From Gonapodya prolifera JEL478 (Eukaryota > Monoblepharomycota > Monoblepharidomycetes > Monoblepharidales > Gonapodyaceae): a stretch of 64,000 nt of DNA. The DNA is taken from positions 372,001 to 436,000 of the forward strand of contig KQ965750.1 of assembly GCA_001574975.1 (NCBI GenBank), written 5' to 3'. The position numbers and the translations under genes were made by a program. The notes beneath the pieces are model-generated. The model ran no database searches. It saw nothing but the letters and a program-made list of their open reading frames with translations, and was not told the DNA's origin. This document shows, one piece after another, positions 46,101 through 56,547 of the stretch. Positions within the stretch are counted from its first letter, which is position 1, and each line of letters begins with the position of its first letter.

Positions 46101-46625
46101 GAGATGTTGCTAATTAGGGCTAGACCCACCAGAGTCTCGGGTCTCACCTTATGCCGTTGTAAACATAAGCCAAGATTGCAAGCTGGTCGACAAAACGGGG
46201 TCTTCAAGCCCTTCACATCTCATCCGCTGAAAACGAGACTTCCTTATCTGCTCCAGTCCCAACTAAAGCAAATTGGCGAGCATTCACCAAACAATGAAAA
46301 TTGCATTTTCGAACTCCATCATCGACGAGCAACTTCTTGCACCACCTCGTATATTACGTGCATTATAGACCATTCAAAAGCTTTTTTAAAAAAATTTAAG
46401 AAACTAGTGTTACGAGAAGATTGACATTAAGTCCGTACTTGGCCGACTCTCCTGACGTGTGACTATCAACAGCATTGACGATCAATCGGTGACGTCGTAC
46501 GTGGGGCTCTCAACCTCGTTTAAGTGGTTATCACTCCAACTCTCCCTCCGCCAAAAACGTTATCATTTCCTTCCCCTTCTGGGTTCCCAGATCCAAAGAC
46601 ACAATTATCCCTTCCCCTCCCGTCT
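46101..46625. other. intergenic, 3' flank of ankyrin copy 2
   Basis: No further copy of the long repeat and no gene is recognised. AT-rich stretch near 46,380. Confidence 0.5.
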
Positions 46626-48026
46626 TCACCAGTGAACATTTCCGGCTAACATTCCCAAATCTTGCACTCTGGTCGCATGCCGGACCTTTGCCGCGCTCCG
46701 TGGGTCGCTTCCCGCCATCCCTCCAACAGCTCCACCACCGTATTGCCCGGGGGGTCCTGCCCGCGGAACAGTGTTCCCTGCTTCGCGATACTGAGCAGCC
46801 GGTGCCTGGCTTGCGGCGGTCGGGACACTGGACGTCCTTCGGTGGTCTATCGGGATTGGAGTTCCGGCGTAGGAGAGGGATGGGTGGGACGCCATGTGGG
46901 CCGGGGAGAGAGTGGACGAGGACGACGAGGGTGAGGCTCCCGACGGAGAGTAGGCGGTGTGGGAGAGAGAGATGGACATGCGAGGCACCGAGGAAGAACT
47001 TGAGGTGGACGAGATGGTGCTGTTGAGCGTACCAACAAGGACTCCACTTCCGTTCGCTGGGCGGAGATCTTGCCCCGCCGAGCGGCGCTCCATGGCGACT
47101 TCCATCGCTCGCAGCCTGGACGGGTCTTCGAGGCACTTCACGACGGCTGCGCGTGCGGCTGCTGACACCTTGGCGCCACCACGGACGAGCTCCTCGACGA
47201 TTTCGATGTTTGGGACGAAGGGGACGCCCATGAAGGTGCGCTCATCGGGGGACGGGTCGGCAAGCAAGGGGGCGGCGCCGCGGTTGGAGCACCAGACTTC
47301 AGCCGGGTGGGATGGGTCGGCGTGCGCGAGGTAGTCGAGGGGGAAGTCTCCGCTGGCGTCTCGTCCGGTTCCAACGCCGAGGGCGAGCTCGAGGTGCGAG
47401 TTGAAACGGTAGGCCAAGTCCCATTCCCGTTCGGCGATGTTGGCCCACGTTTGACGGGTCCATACTTGCCGACCACGAGCGATGCGCCACGCGGCGGGGA
47501 GGTTCGGGTCGGCACCGCCGAGAAGAAGTTCGTGCACGCACGCGGGGGAATCGTGGAGGATGGCGAGAGCGAGGGCGGATTCGCCTTGTGCGGTGACGGT
47601 GAGAGTTTCAGATGCACCGGTTCCCTTCTCTTGGGCATCCGCAGTCGCGGAGGAGGAGCCCGAGAGAGCAGCTAAAAGCCCAGATTTTCCGAGAGTCGTT
47701 TTCGATCCTGCGTAGACGGTGCAGGTGAGGGTGCAGAGTTTGCGAGCGTTGGGGTCGGCACCGGCAGCGAGGGCTGTTCGCACTGCGTGTGCGTCCTTGG
47801 ATTCGACAGCGGCGAGAAGTTGAAGGGAAGGAGGTGGACCACGGGAGGACTTTCTGTGGTTTGATGGGGCGGTCGGGGAAGGAGAAGTGGACCGGGAGCG
47901 AGACCTCCCGCGAATGGGAGACGGTTCCGGAGTAGGTGGGAGGTCACGGGATCTGAACGTATTCGCCGACGGATTTCTGCGGTGCCCCATTTGCGGGAGA
48001 TACGACGAGTAGTCGAGATTGGACAT
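46626..48026 (-). CDS. ankyrin-repeat protein, copy 2
   Basis: A 466-residue single-exon reading from the ATG at 48,026; the frame extends slightly upstream but only with a TTG. The N-terminus is Ser/Pro/Arg-rich. LLAAVESKDAHAVRTALAAG with ADPNARK opens the repeat region, followed by ALALAILHDSPACVHELLLGG with ADPNLP, AWRIARGRQVW, LELALGVGTG and IEIVEELVRGGAKV. The same insert motifs in the same order occur in copy 1. About 160 residues of Ser/Pro/Gly-rich sequence follow the repeats and replace the poly-Gln tail of copy 1. It is probably a scaffold or adaptor protein, judging only from the fold. Both genes face the same way. Confidence 0.85.
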   Translation of the reverse strand: MSNLDYSSYLPQMGHRRNPSANTFRSRDLPPTPEPSPIRGRSRSRSTSPSPTAPSNHRKSSRGPPPSLQLLAAVESKDAHAVRTALAAGADPNARKLCTLTCTVYAGSKTTLGKSGLLAALSGSSSATADAQEKGTGASETLTVTAQGESALALAILHDSPACVHELLLGGADPNLPAAWRIARGRQVWTRQTWANIAEREWDLAYRFNSHLELALGVGTGRDASGDFPLDYLAHADPSHPAEVWCSNRGAAPLLADPSPDERTFMGVPFVPNIEIVEELVRGGAKVSAAARAAVVKCLEDPSRLRAMEVAMERRSAGQDLRPANGSGVLVGTLNSTISSTSSSSSVPRMSISLSHTAYSPSGASPSSSSSTLSPAHMASHPSLSYAGTPIPIDHRRTSSVPTAASQAPAAQYREAGNTVPRAGPPGQYGGGAVGGMAGSDPRSAAKVRHATRVQDLGMLAGNVHW

Positions 48027-48650
48027 GCGCAGGGGTTTGGGTGACAAGGAAAAGTGGATCGACTGGAAAGACTTGTCAATCGGACGAGAGATAACCTGGC
48101 AGAGGGAAGAATCAGACGATGCAGCCGATTTAGCCTTCGAAGCAAGAAGCCTTCCAATCTCAAGTACTCACCGTTCGGGAATGCTCTCTACTCAAGACAC
48201 GCAATCCGAGTTCGTAGCCTTCCCTGCTTTCCGCGTCGATTCCGTCTGCAGCCTACGATGCGATTGCAACGAATCTTGGTCGTTTCTCCCAATTTACCTG
48301 GGCGGTTTGTTGATTACGCCCTCCCTCGCCCCTGTGCGCCACATTGGCAAGCTTGCCATCCTCCGATGTTTCGCCAGCCATTCACAGACGCCCGTCACCG
48401 TTTCAGAACCAGAAGACAGTCCATGCGTTTCATTTTTGCGTCTGCAGTGATCGCGAAATGCGCACGCCTGCTATTCATTCGGTGTTTGTTGTTTTGATTC
48501 TTTTCAGCAATCGGGTCCAGACCATCACCAACAGCCTACAAGATTGGCAAACTATGAGATAATGCAGTCCGTGTATTTTTAGCGCGGAAGTAATTTTCAA
48601 ATAGCAGAACCGTTCCCCTAAGAATCAATCTGTCGCCATTACATAGTTTA
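48027..48650. other. intergenic, promoter side of ankyrin copy 2
   Basis: About 620 bases between two minus-strand genes. Short frames only; nothing recognised. Confidence 0.5.
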
Positions 48651-51120
48651 TTACCAACCATACTTCTTGCGTTCCTTCTCAAAAATCCACTGATATATGA
48701 GAAGAGTCAAGTAACGACGGAGAGAGCTGATGTGCCTCTCTGACACGTTCCTCTTCTGAAACGCCGAAAAGTTCCCTGCAACATTGAACAAACAAGTAAA
48801 CCAATTCTGCCGGGTGGATAATTTGACTCAAATCCTCACCGTTGCTCTCGCATTAGCTCCAGCAGGTTGCCGAGCGCATACACTCCACAATCTATCTTGT
48901 TACTCTGCGGGTTCGATGCGAGGGCACCACATCGCACCCTACGGTAGGGGCTTCTGATGGCAGCGAGGAATGTCGCCGCCGCCGCCTCTGTCCCAGCCGA
49001 GACGCCAACGACTTGTCCTTCTGAGAGGGAATCGAGCACACTGAGAGTCGCCACTCCATGATCGGGCTTCAAGAGAACAAGCTTCCAATAGCCCGCTTCT
49101 CCTTCTGACATGGGCTCGATAAACACGGGAAACACGAAACACGCCGTCCTCGCCAAGTCGAAAGTCGGGCGATTCTGAAGCCACGTTGCCAAAAACTCCA
49201 CACGACCGCTTCTCAAATACCTCCATTGCTCGTTGCTGAGGAGGTAGATCTTCAACAGCCGCTTCCAAACGAAGCATTTCCAGCACGGTCTCAATGACAG
49301 TCGCGGTAGGGCATCGCCCGTCATTGTGGCACTCCGCGATATTAATCTCGTAGCCGTCCGAGCCGCCAAGCGTGGGCGAGTGGATGTGCATGACCGGAGC
49401 TCGTTGATAACTCGAGTTTCTTCACGTGTCGGATGAGAGCCGTGTGATGTTGACAACCTGAACGGCCGCAAGTAAAATTGCGGCCGAACCGGGCGTCCAA
49501 AATTCTCGGGAACAGGATCGTCGTCGTCGTCGTCCACAACAATGACCTTTTTGGATGAAGTTGCCTTGCTTGCAGTGGCTTTGAGGAGTGAGTCGTCCGG
49601 CAAGTGACAATAAAGAATGAACTTCCACGTCGACCAGTTCCAAGATGGGGCCATCGGGACTCGGGCTTACCTCCAACACCGCCCACGTCGCTCTGCATTT
49701 CGTCTGCCAGCTTTGCCTTGGTCGTCAGTACGCCCATCACCTCAAGAAGGTGCAACGATATATATGTTTTGTCACATTGAGTCAGGGCGGGCTGACGGGT
49801 TTCGCTCACCTCGACTCTCAAGGAATCCTACAGCATCGTGTTCCACTGCGCGGCTGTTGGCTCGAACCACATGACGTGTCTCCCGAAGCCGACATCGCAG
49901 TGCTACCAGACGTCTGCTCCGCTGGACCGCCAAGTATCGACCCTTGGAAGAATTCAAAAGATGGAAGTGTTGATGAAGAATGTTAGCTTCCACTTCGACC
50001 AGCTCCAAGGTGGGGTCATCACGACTCAAGCTTACCTCTGTCGCCACCTTCGATCAGCATTCCGTCTGCCATCCCTGCCTGGGAGTCGTCTGCACGAGCG
50101 CAACCTCCAAAACGTGCAGTGAAATATGATGTTTCACGTAGAGTCAGAACGACCTGGCGGTTTCGCTTACCTTGACTCTCTCGGAGTAGTAATTTCACTA
50201 CATCGGGATCGACTGTCAGGGGGATGTCGATTTTTGATAGCAGGTGCCTGCTCCACTGGGCTGCCAAGTGTGGCCCCTAGAAAATATTCAGAGGTTTGAA
50301 ACGTTGAAGGAGAATGTCAGCTTAAAAGTCGACCAGCTCCAAGGTGGAGTCATCGCGCCTCGAGCTTAACTTCGTCACTACCGTCCATATGCACTCTGTC
50401 TGCTATCTCCGCACGGTGGTCGTCAGCGCCAACTTCTCCTAAAGAAAGTTCAATGGAATATGTTCTTTTACGCCCAGGCGCTTTCGCTCACCTTGACTCT
50501 CGAGGAGTCCTTTCACTACATTGTGCTCGGTGGCGGTGGCCGTGCTTAGCTCCTGGTCCGGGGCATGATGTGGTGTGTCGCTAGAAGCCAGTACTGATCC
50601 ATCGTTACCAAGTTGTTGCTCCCCACCAAGTATCGCGCCTTGGAAAACTCAGAAGATCAAATTGTCGATGGAGAATGTTAGCTTTTACATCTGGCCTGTT
50701 CCAAGGTGGGGCCATCGCAACTCGAGCTTACCATCAACATCGCCGTTATACTCCACCTCCATTTCCTCACGAACCTCCGCCCCGGTAATCTTCAGCTCTC
50801 GCTTCGCCCGAAGAAACTGCAATGGAATTCGTTATGTCGTATCGAGCCAGGACGGCCTGACGATTTTCCTCACCTTGAATTTGATCGAGCAGGCCCATAG
50901 TAGCATCATTGTGGTCAACTGCAGGGGCAATGACCACGGCGCTTACTTCTGGAGCTGATCCACTGGTCCCGCGGCTCGAGAGGGTCCATAGTCAACGGCA
51001 GGTGTGCGCTTCACTGGAACGTTGACTTTCACCCATTGGAATCATTAGAAGCCTGAATGAATTTCACGAGAACCGTGCTCACCTTCGATTTGCGGGCGAG
51101 GACGTTGGGGAATCTCGATG
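48651..51120 (-). CDS. protein with C-terminal C48/Ulp1-like domain and duplicated exons
   Basis: The C-terminal exon (about 49,500-48,850) has the arrangement of a SUMO-protease-type C48 peptidase: a central FVFPVFIEP..GYWKLVLL strand, then LDSL, then IDCGVYALGNLLELM with the catalytic Cys. The residue where the family has the catalytic His (HW) is Tyr (YW), so activity is doubtful. A further exon near 48,770-48,654 reads KRNVSERHISSLRRYLTLLI and ends KKYGW, but its phase does not join cleanly to the preceding donor. Upstream, about four tandem exon pairs repeat every 335-365 bases. Each has one exon ending LLESQG or similar and one ending near ADEMQ, ADGML or ADRVH. The 5' start is not found; it may lie near 51,100-51,660. 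An alternative frame around 49,390-49,190 leaves the middle of the domain uncertain. Confidence 0.5.
49600..51120 (-). repeat. tandem exon-pair duplication, four units plus a partial
   Basis: Unit marker CCAAGGTGGGGTCATC (with variants) occurs near 49,640, 50,005, 50,341 and 50,703, giving spacings of about 365, 336 and 362 bases. A truncated fifth unit with the CTCACCTTCGATT border lies near 51,080. Splice-site sequences are conserved in every unit: donors GTGAGCGAAA or GTAAGCGAAA, and a short intron of about 60 bases between the two exons. This shows that whole exon-intron modules were copied. Confidence 0.78.
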
Positions 51121-52499
51121 TCGAGGCGCTGTCCACGATCCTTGAGTCGCAGAATATTTTTCACGGATGTCGCGTCAAGACGGAGGAGGGGGCCGACATT
51201 CTCAGATGTCTCTAATTCTCCAACGTTTTGGTTCTCTGTGGCATCAAAGTTGCTTGCAATGTTGCGATGAGTTTCAAAGTGACTTGTTCACCTGCCATCG
51301 GGCCCTGCCCTATAATTCTCCATTGTGCCTCCACCAGGCAACTGATCCCACAACGAACCCTGCAGTTTGGATAGTGAATTCCCGCCGAAGGAAGGAGGAG
51401 GGTCACTCGTCATATTTAGAGGCAGCTAAACAGTTGTACACACTTGCAGAGGTTCAAATGATACAACGCGTAGTTCGCATCCTCTCCACTGAACCAAGAA
51501 ATGGTCAACAAGCACCATCGTTCGGCTGGAGACGTGTTGCGGATGAGACCGGTTGGCGGATCCAACAGTGCAAAAGCCCATAGCGGAGGAGTGCGATGAC
51601 GAGGAAAGATAGGTTGTTAGCACACTCGAGGCAGACTGGATGATGCTTTCAATACCGACTCCCAAGTGTGTTTGACCTCTGTTGGAAAGCGCTCCGAATA
51701 GGCTTTTCTAAATCCTGCGTCCTTGTCCTGGCACTAAGTAGCACGGGTGTGGCGATTATATCAACGATTTGCGTGTCCGAGCGTTTGGATGATGCGCGTT
51801 TGAGTCATTTTGGGTTGGTTGTGAGGGAGACGCGAAGTGCATTGTACCACCTATACAATGGTTATGGTTACCAAAAGGACGCCAACACCCGCAATCAGTG
51901 AATATTTGACCAGATACTCTACATTCACTGGGTCTAAACATAACTGTATAATTCCGGGGTCGAAAACCCAAGAACGATTCACAACACATCAGCAGGGGTA
52001 GTATCGTTCTCCCAGTTCAATGTATTCACTAGTGTACGCAGTCTTTTAATAACTTGACCGTCATTTTAGTTTTTTTACACGTGGTCAGCACCCAAAGAGA
52101 TAGTAGAACCTGACGTGACACCTCACGACCATCCTGCATGTTTTCTGCACCAGCCCATTATGTTATAATACCGCGCTATGAATAGTATCGCTCAAAAACT
52201 GTATGCGAAGTAAGAGTGTCTCAGCTACAACCCCTTTAGCGCGCCAATTTCCGACGGGAACCAAAGGAGGACGTCACCAGGTTGTGACTCAACCTGTCGA
52301 AGGTGATGAGCCGGAATGGTCTTTCACGTTTATAGCGATAAAGCAAAGATTATGCATAGCAACGGAACCATTCTGGGCTCCTACGACGAGAGACGGGCTG
52401 AGAAAATATGAAGCGATCCCGGTCGTTCTCCCCTCTATCATATCATCGCCTCCCTCTCACATCGCACGGAATCCATCAGGATGCTCTAACACCGACACT
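51121..52499. other. intergenic or unresolved 5' part of the C48-like gene
   Basis: No recognisable domain. A minus-strand frame at 51,426-51,665 starting MGVGIES could be a first exon of the C48-like gene, but nothing confirms it. Confidence 0.35.
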
Positions 52500-52935
52500 A
52501 TATATCTATAAATGATATTTCCTCAGCTTTGGTGTGTGGAACTTTGGATTTGCGTGAGCGATCGGCATGAGATCCATGACCCATCGGAGAGTCGCGGGCG
52601 ACGAGCGATTGCACCGAAACTGCGATGAAAACCGCATCCGAACACCTCGACCACACTCTTGGTACGCGCACGGGACCAAAATGTCGTCGCCGGATGGACC
52701 GATCCCACCACTTCCCTGTTTCGTAGTCGGCACGCTGGATCGTCCCTTCCTCCTCTCCATCCCCGCTCGATTCCTCCTCGGTAACACCATTTGATGTTGT
52801 TCCGGCTCGTTTTTGATGGTCGGATGGTGCGGGCGTCGGAACTCCCTTGTCCGAACGGGCGTTGAGGCCGCACCGTTTGGTGACGGCGAACTCCGAGATG
52901 AAGTCCACTCTGGCGCTTGACGGAGACACACGAGA
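52500..52935 (+). repeat. dispersed repeat D1, copy 2 (partner at 21,590-22,100)
   Basis: Plus-strand counterpart of the minus strand at 21,590-22,100, about 31 kb away. A one-base insertion near 52,846 relative to the partner (GAACTCCCTTGTC against GACTTCCTTGTG) shifts any shared reading frame. Whether coding or not, at least one copy is broken. Confidence 0.75.
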
Positions 52936-54862
52936 TCTGCTCAGCTGCACGTGCTGTGACGTGCAATGGGGCGCTCATCGGACCCACTTGCAACAAATGG
53001 CGTATTCACAACTGATGCGATGAATTCGTAACCGGGAACGATCTTCCTCTTCGTCGCCTCCCGTCCGCTGCACCTCGACAAGCTTCCTTGCTGTGATAGC
53101 ACCTCGTTTCGATGCTCCGCTTTCCTGGGCGTCGGTATTCCTGGACTTATCTCGTGCTGAAAGAACATTCGATTTTTGAGTGCGAACAATGAAGTTCAGG
53201 ACACATGACACGGGGGCATTGTTCACAAGTGCATTGAGCGGAATAAAATTGTTGATTGTATACCGCATGCACTGTTGTGTGCAAAGTGCGAAGGAAGTTG
53301 TGTGGAATTCCAGGTTGTTCAATCTTCAACCGGAAAATCATATTCCTTGAAGCCCGTCATGCAGGTCTCCATCCAGCACACCAGTGTTGCTATCGCTTGG
53401 TATTAATCATTTGTAAGCCCGCCCTGTCGCTTATTATGTTTCTTAGTACTATTTGACCTCACCCGGGTGGTCTCAGGCTGGCCCCTTTTCGGTCTGGAAC
53501 ATTACAGTCAAACCTCTTTTCACAACTCAGACCGTAAATATCGTAAGTTCCGCTGCTTGCGGTCTGGCTGCGCACTGAACGCGGCAACGGTCGATGCTAC
53601 CATTGAAGTTTTTCGACGAGAGGTAGCAAGTCTCGGAACAATCGAGCACTCGGCTCGACACTGGGAGTAGATGTGAGACGGGGACTACACATAACTGCTC
53701 GATTTGCAAGCCCCATAGAAGTTGCTGGCTCCCAAAGTTGCAGGACACTGCGGCCTTCGTATTACCCGTTTATCTGCCGCCAAAGGGAGAATCGAAAATT
53801 GGTCACTGGAAACTCTTGGAGTCGTGAGGAGCACTCGAGTCTTCAAGCGAGAAGAACAGTCGACTCACGACTGTGGTGTGTTTCCCTACTTGGCAAATGT
53901 TCTGCAACAACTGCGCTCACATGATGATCTGAGATCGACATCCAAGTTCGACCACAGTTGAACAACCTTTACTTCACTGTGTCGGGAAATAAGAACGATT
54001 TCAGGATACATGGCGTTAATATGAATACTCAGACAATCGAAAAGCTGCGTATGTACTTCACGGCGATCGTTTACGAATAAATCAGAACAAATGAGTGATG
54101 GACACTGAGGGGTAATACACATACTTTCAAAGAGTCCGGCCATCGGTTCTGTTGAAAAAGAATATGAACCCGTACAAATCGTAACAAATCATCACAGTCA
54201 TGTTACTTATTCCAAAAATAAAACTGAGTATTGAAAGAGAACGTGTACTAAAAGTCCCGAAACGCTTCAGATGATCAATAGAACTCTTTCTCGCGTTCCA
54301 CATTGACAAAATCGTGTTGCAAGACATTATCTAACAGTTGCCCAGTGTACGCCAGAATAGCGTTTATCGACAAAGAAAGCTGCAGTCTGCGATAATGTGC
54401 AGGTGTAGGTAGGCAGACATGGCCATGTCCAGTCGAATGACGTCACGCGATACAAGACCTCAAGGACCTTCATATGCTCAGTTTCCGACCGTTAAAAAAC
54501 GTCTACATGCTTTTTTAGTGGGACGTATGAGGTGGTAACGAAAGTCGCCTAGTTGACTCAAGAACAAATGTGAACCACATGGCCTGTCCAACGCAGGACA
54601 TACCCCTTAGAGAAAGCAGTCTTCAAAACCATTTTCCGCAAGTCAACGAGCTCTTGATTGCGAAACGCTGGCACCAATGGGGCTCTTTGGAGGGAGTGGA
54701 ACAAAATCAATTAAAGATTCGAGTCAAGAGTCTAATCCTCGGAGATGCCAGTTTGTGACCACTGTCAACGTAAACGCCAGCAGGACGAACGCGTCTGGCT
54801 ACACCGGACTCGGGAAATCGTAAGGCAGCAAGGCATCCGCTGTGGTCACCGACCTTCGCAGA
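52936..54862. other. 1.9 kb without a recognisable gene
   Basis: Only short frames. Contains the presumed promoter of the first GPCR-like gene. No repeat match to other parts of the window was noticed. Confidence 0.45.
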
Positions 54863-56204
54863 ATGGATGCCGACAATACAAACCCATGGACAGCACACAA
54901 GGAGCCAGGCACCGCTTGGGCGTTCCTGTCAATACATTTTACCATCTCAGTGTCGGTGCTGATCGCAGGTTCGATCGCATCAATCAACTTTCTTCGCTGC
55001 AAGGTAAGGACTCGATTCCTCCTTCCGGGTTCGGAAGATTCTTCGGAAGGTTCTTTGGGACTAATCGTATCTCTCCTTTCGCCATGGGGGTCTGCCCTTT
55101 AGCCTCTCAGGAAGCCGCTCACCATTTTGTATCTGCATCTGTTCTTCGTGGATTCTTTATCCTCGATGGCGCTCGTTTTGGCGCTCCCAAAACGACTTGC
55201 GTCTCGATCGCTCGTCATTTCAAGCCAGGGCTACTGTCAATTTGAGGGGTTTCTGGTGGATGTGAGCACGTTCTGCGAGATTTCTACTCTGGCTTGTATA
55301 GGTGAGTTCGTGGAGCATAATGCCATGGCTAATGACGTTTGCAAATTGATTTTTGCTCGGACCTATAGCCCTTGAGAGATACTTGACTGTTGTCGCAGTT
55401 GACCGAGGAAAAGGCTTGAAATCAATACCTCTTTATGTGATCATTTTTACGGACGTTTGCATCATGTCGTCGGCACTGGCACGTGCATTACTTGGGCGAA
55501 GCATTCAGCCTGTCAATACTGCCGTGAGACATACTTCTATTTGTCCATTCTGCTTCACAGCGCTTGAGTTCCGAACATTCCAAACCTAGTTTTGCCGACC
55601 AAACCCGGTAACAGTTGATTCGCTTGACGACGCTCTCGGCCTTGTTGACGCGTCGATCCAGGTTTTGAGTTTGGGGACTATTGGCTTCTGCTACGCTCAG
55701 ATCGCCGCTAAAGTGTGGTCTGTTCTTTCAAGGGCTCGCCTCGAGGGTCTGGAAACCAAGCTGGGAGGTACCACTTCTCCACCGACGGTTGAAAATTCCA
55801 GAGCTCTAACAAGGGAACCCCAACTCTCGGCTCTGATAACTGTACCGACTCCTGATCATCCCTGCACTTCTGCTTCTGCTGTTGCGCAAGTACCAAAACG
55901 GCCGACAAGCTTTCTACAAGTCTTGCACTCATCCGACCTCCAGCGAACCTTTCTCTCGTTTGTTGTCGCCGCTATCGCTCTAACGCTCTGGCTCCCGCTC
56001 GCCGTGCTGATCACCATGGAACTCTTTCCTGAGGCTCCCATTCCGAGCTTCAATCTGTTTTCGTCATTCGCTGTCTTGACACACTTCCACACACTGGTCG
56101 ACTGTGTCATTGTCACGATGATGGATGCGGAGCTGCGGAATGAGATGCCAAGAGCTTTGAGGTGGATTGGAGCGCTGTTTACTCCACGTTGGTTCAAGTG
56201 CTAG
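54863..56204 (+). CDS. class A (rhodopsin-like) GPCR-like receptor, copy 1
   Basis: Four exons: 54,863-55,003, 55,103-55,301, 55,369-55,523 and 55,590-56,204, giving 369 residues with all phases consistent. Seven hydrophobic segments. Class A hallmarks: an Asp in TM2 within LHLFFVDSL, a Cys at the top of TM3 (GYCQFEGF), the cytoplasmic end of TM3 reading ALERY (the E/DRY motif), and a Cys in the second extracellular loop (FCRPNP) able to pair with it. TM6 has LWLPLAVLI (the CWxP motif with Leu for Cys). TM7 has VDCVIV followed by an amphipathic ELRNEMPRAL segment like helix 8; NPxxY itself is not kept. The third intracellular loop is long and Ser/Pro-rich. Predicted plasma-membrane receptor; ligand and G-protein coupling are unknown. 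The start is placed by similarity to copy 2. Confidence 0.75.
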
Positions 56205-56547
56205 TTCGACGAATGGAATACGAACGCATCCAGTGGTGTATTATAGCCGTATTTTTCATTATTTTATTCCGTGTTGTTTGAATGGTATTCGGTTCCCCAA
56301 GCTTGAATATCTATCGTCGTACATAACATCGGGACGACAAGTGAGGCGTCAAGAAAGTTCTAACTGAATTTTCGTCTCTCACCCTAGGTTAGAGAGACCA
56401 ACCAACAGATTGGTGATGCAGTTGATCGAGAGCTACGGCCAATGCGCACCAACAAATCCAATCCGAACCTCTTTTCGTTGAGGACAACTAGGTCTCTGGA
56501 AGAGCAATAATGCAATTGGATGTGCCCCCGAAAACCATCATTCGCCG
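56205..56547. promoter_or_regulatory. spacer between the two GPCR-like genes
   Basis: About 340 bases between the stop of copy 1 and the start of copy 2, same strand. Presumed terminator of the first and promoter of the second gene; no specific element named. Confidence 0.45.
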
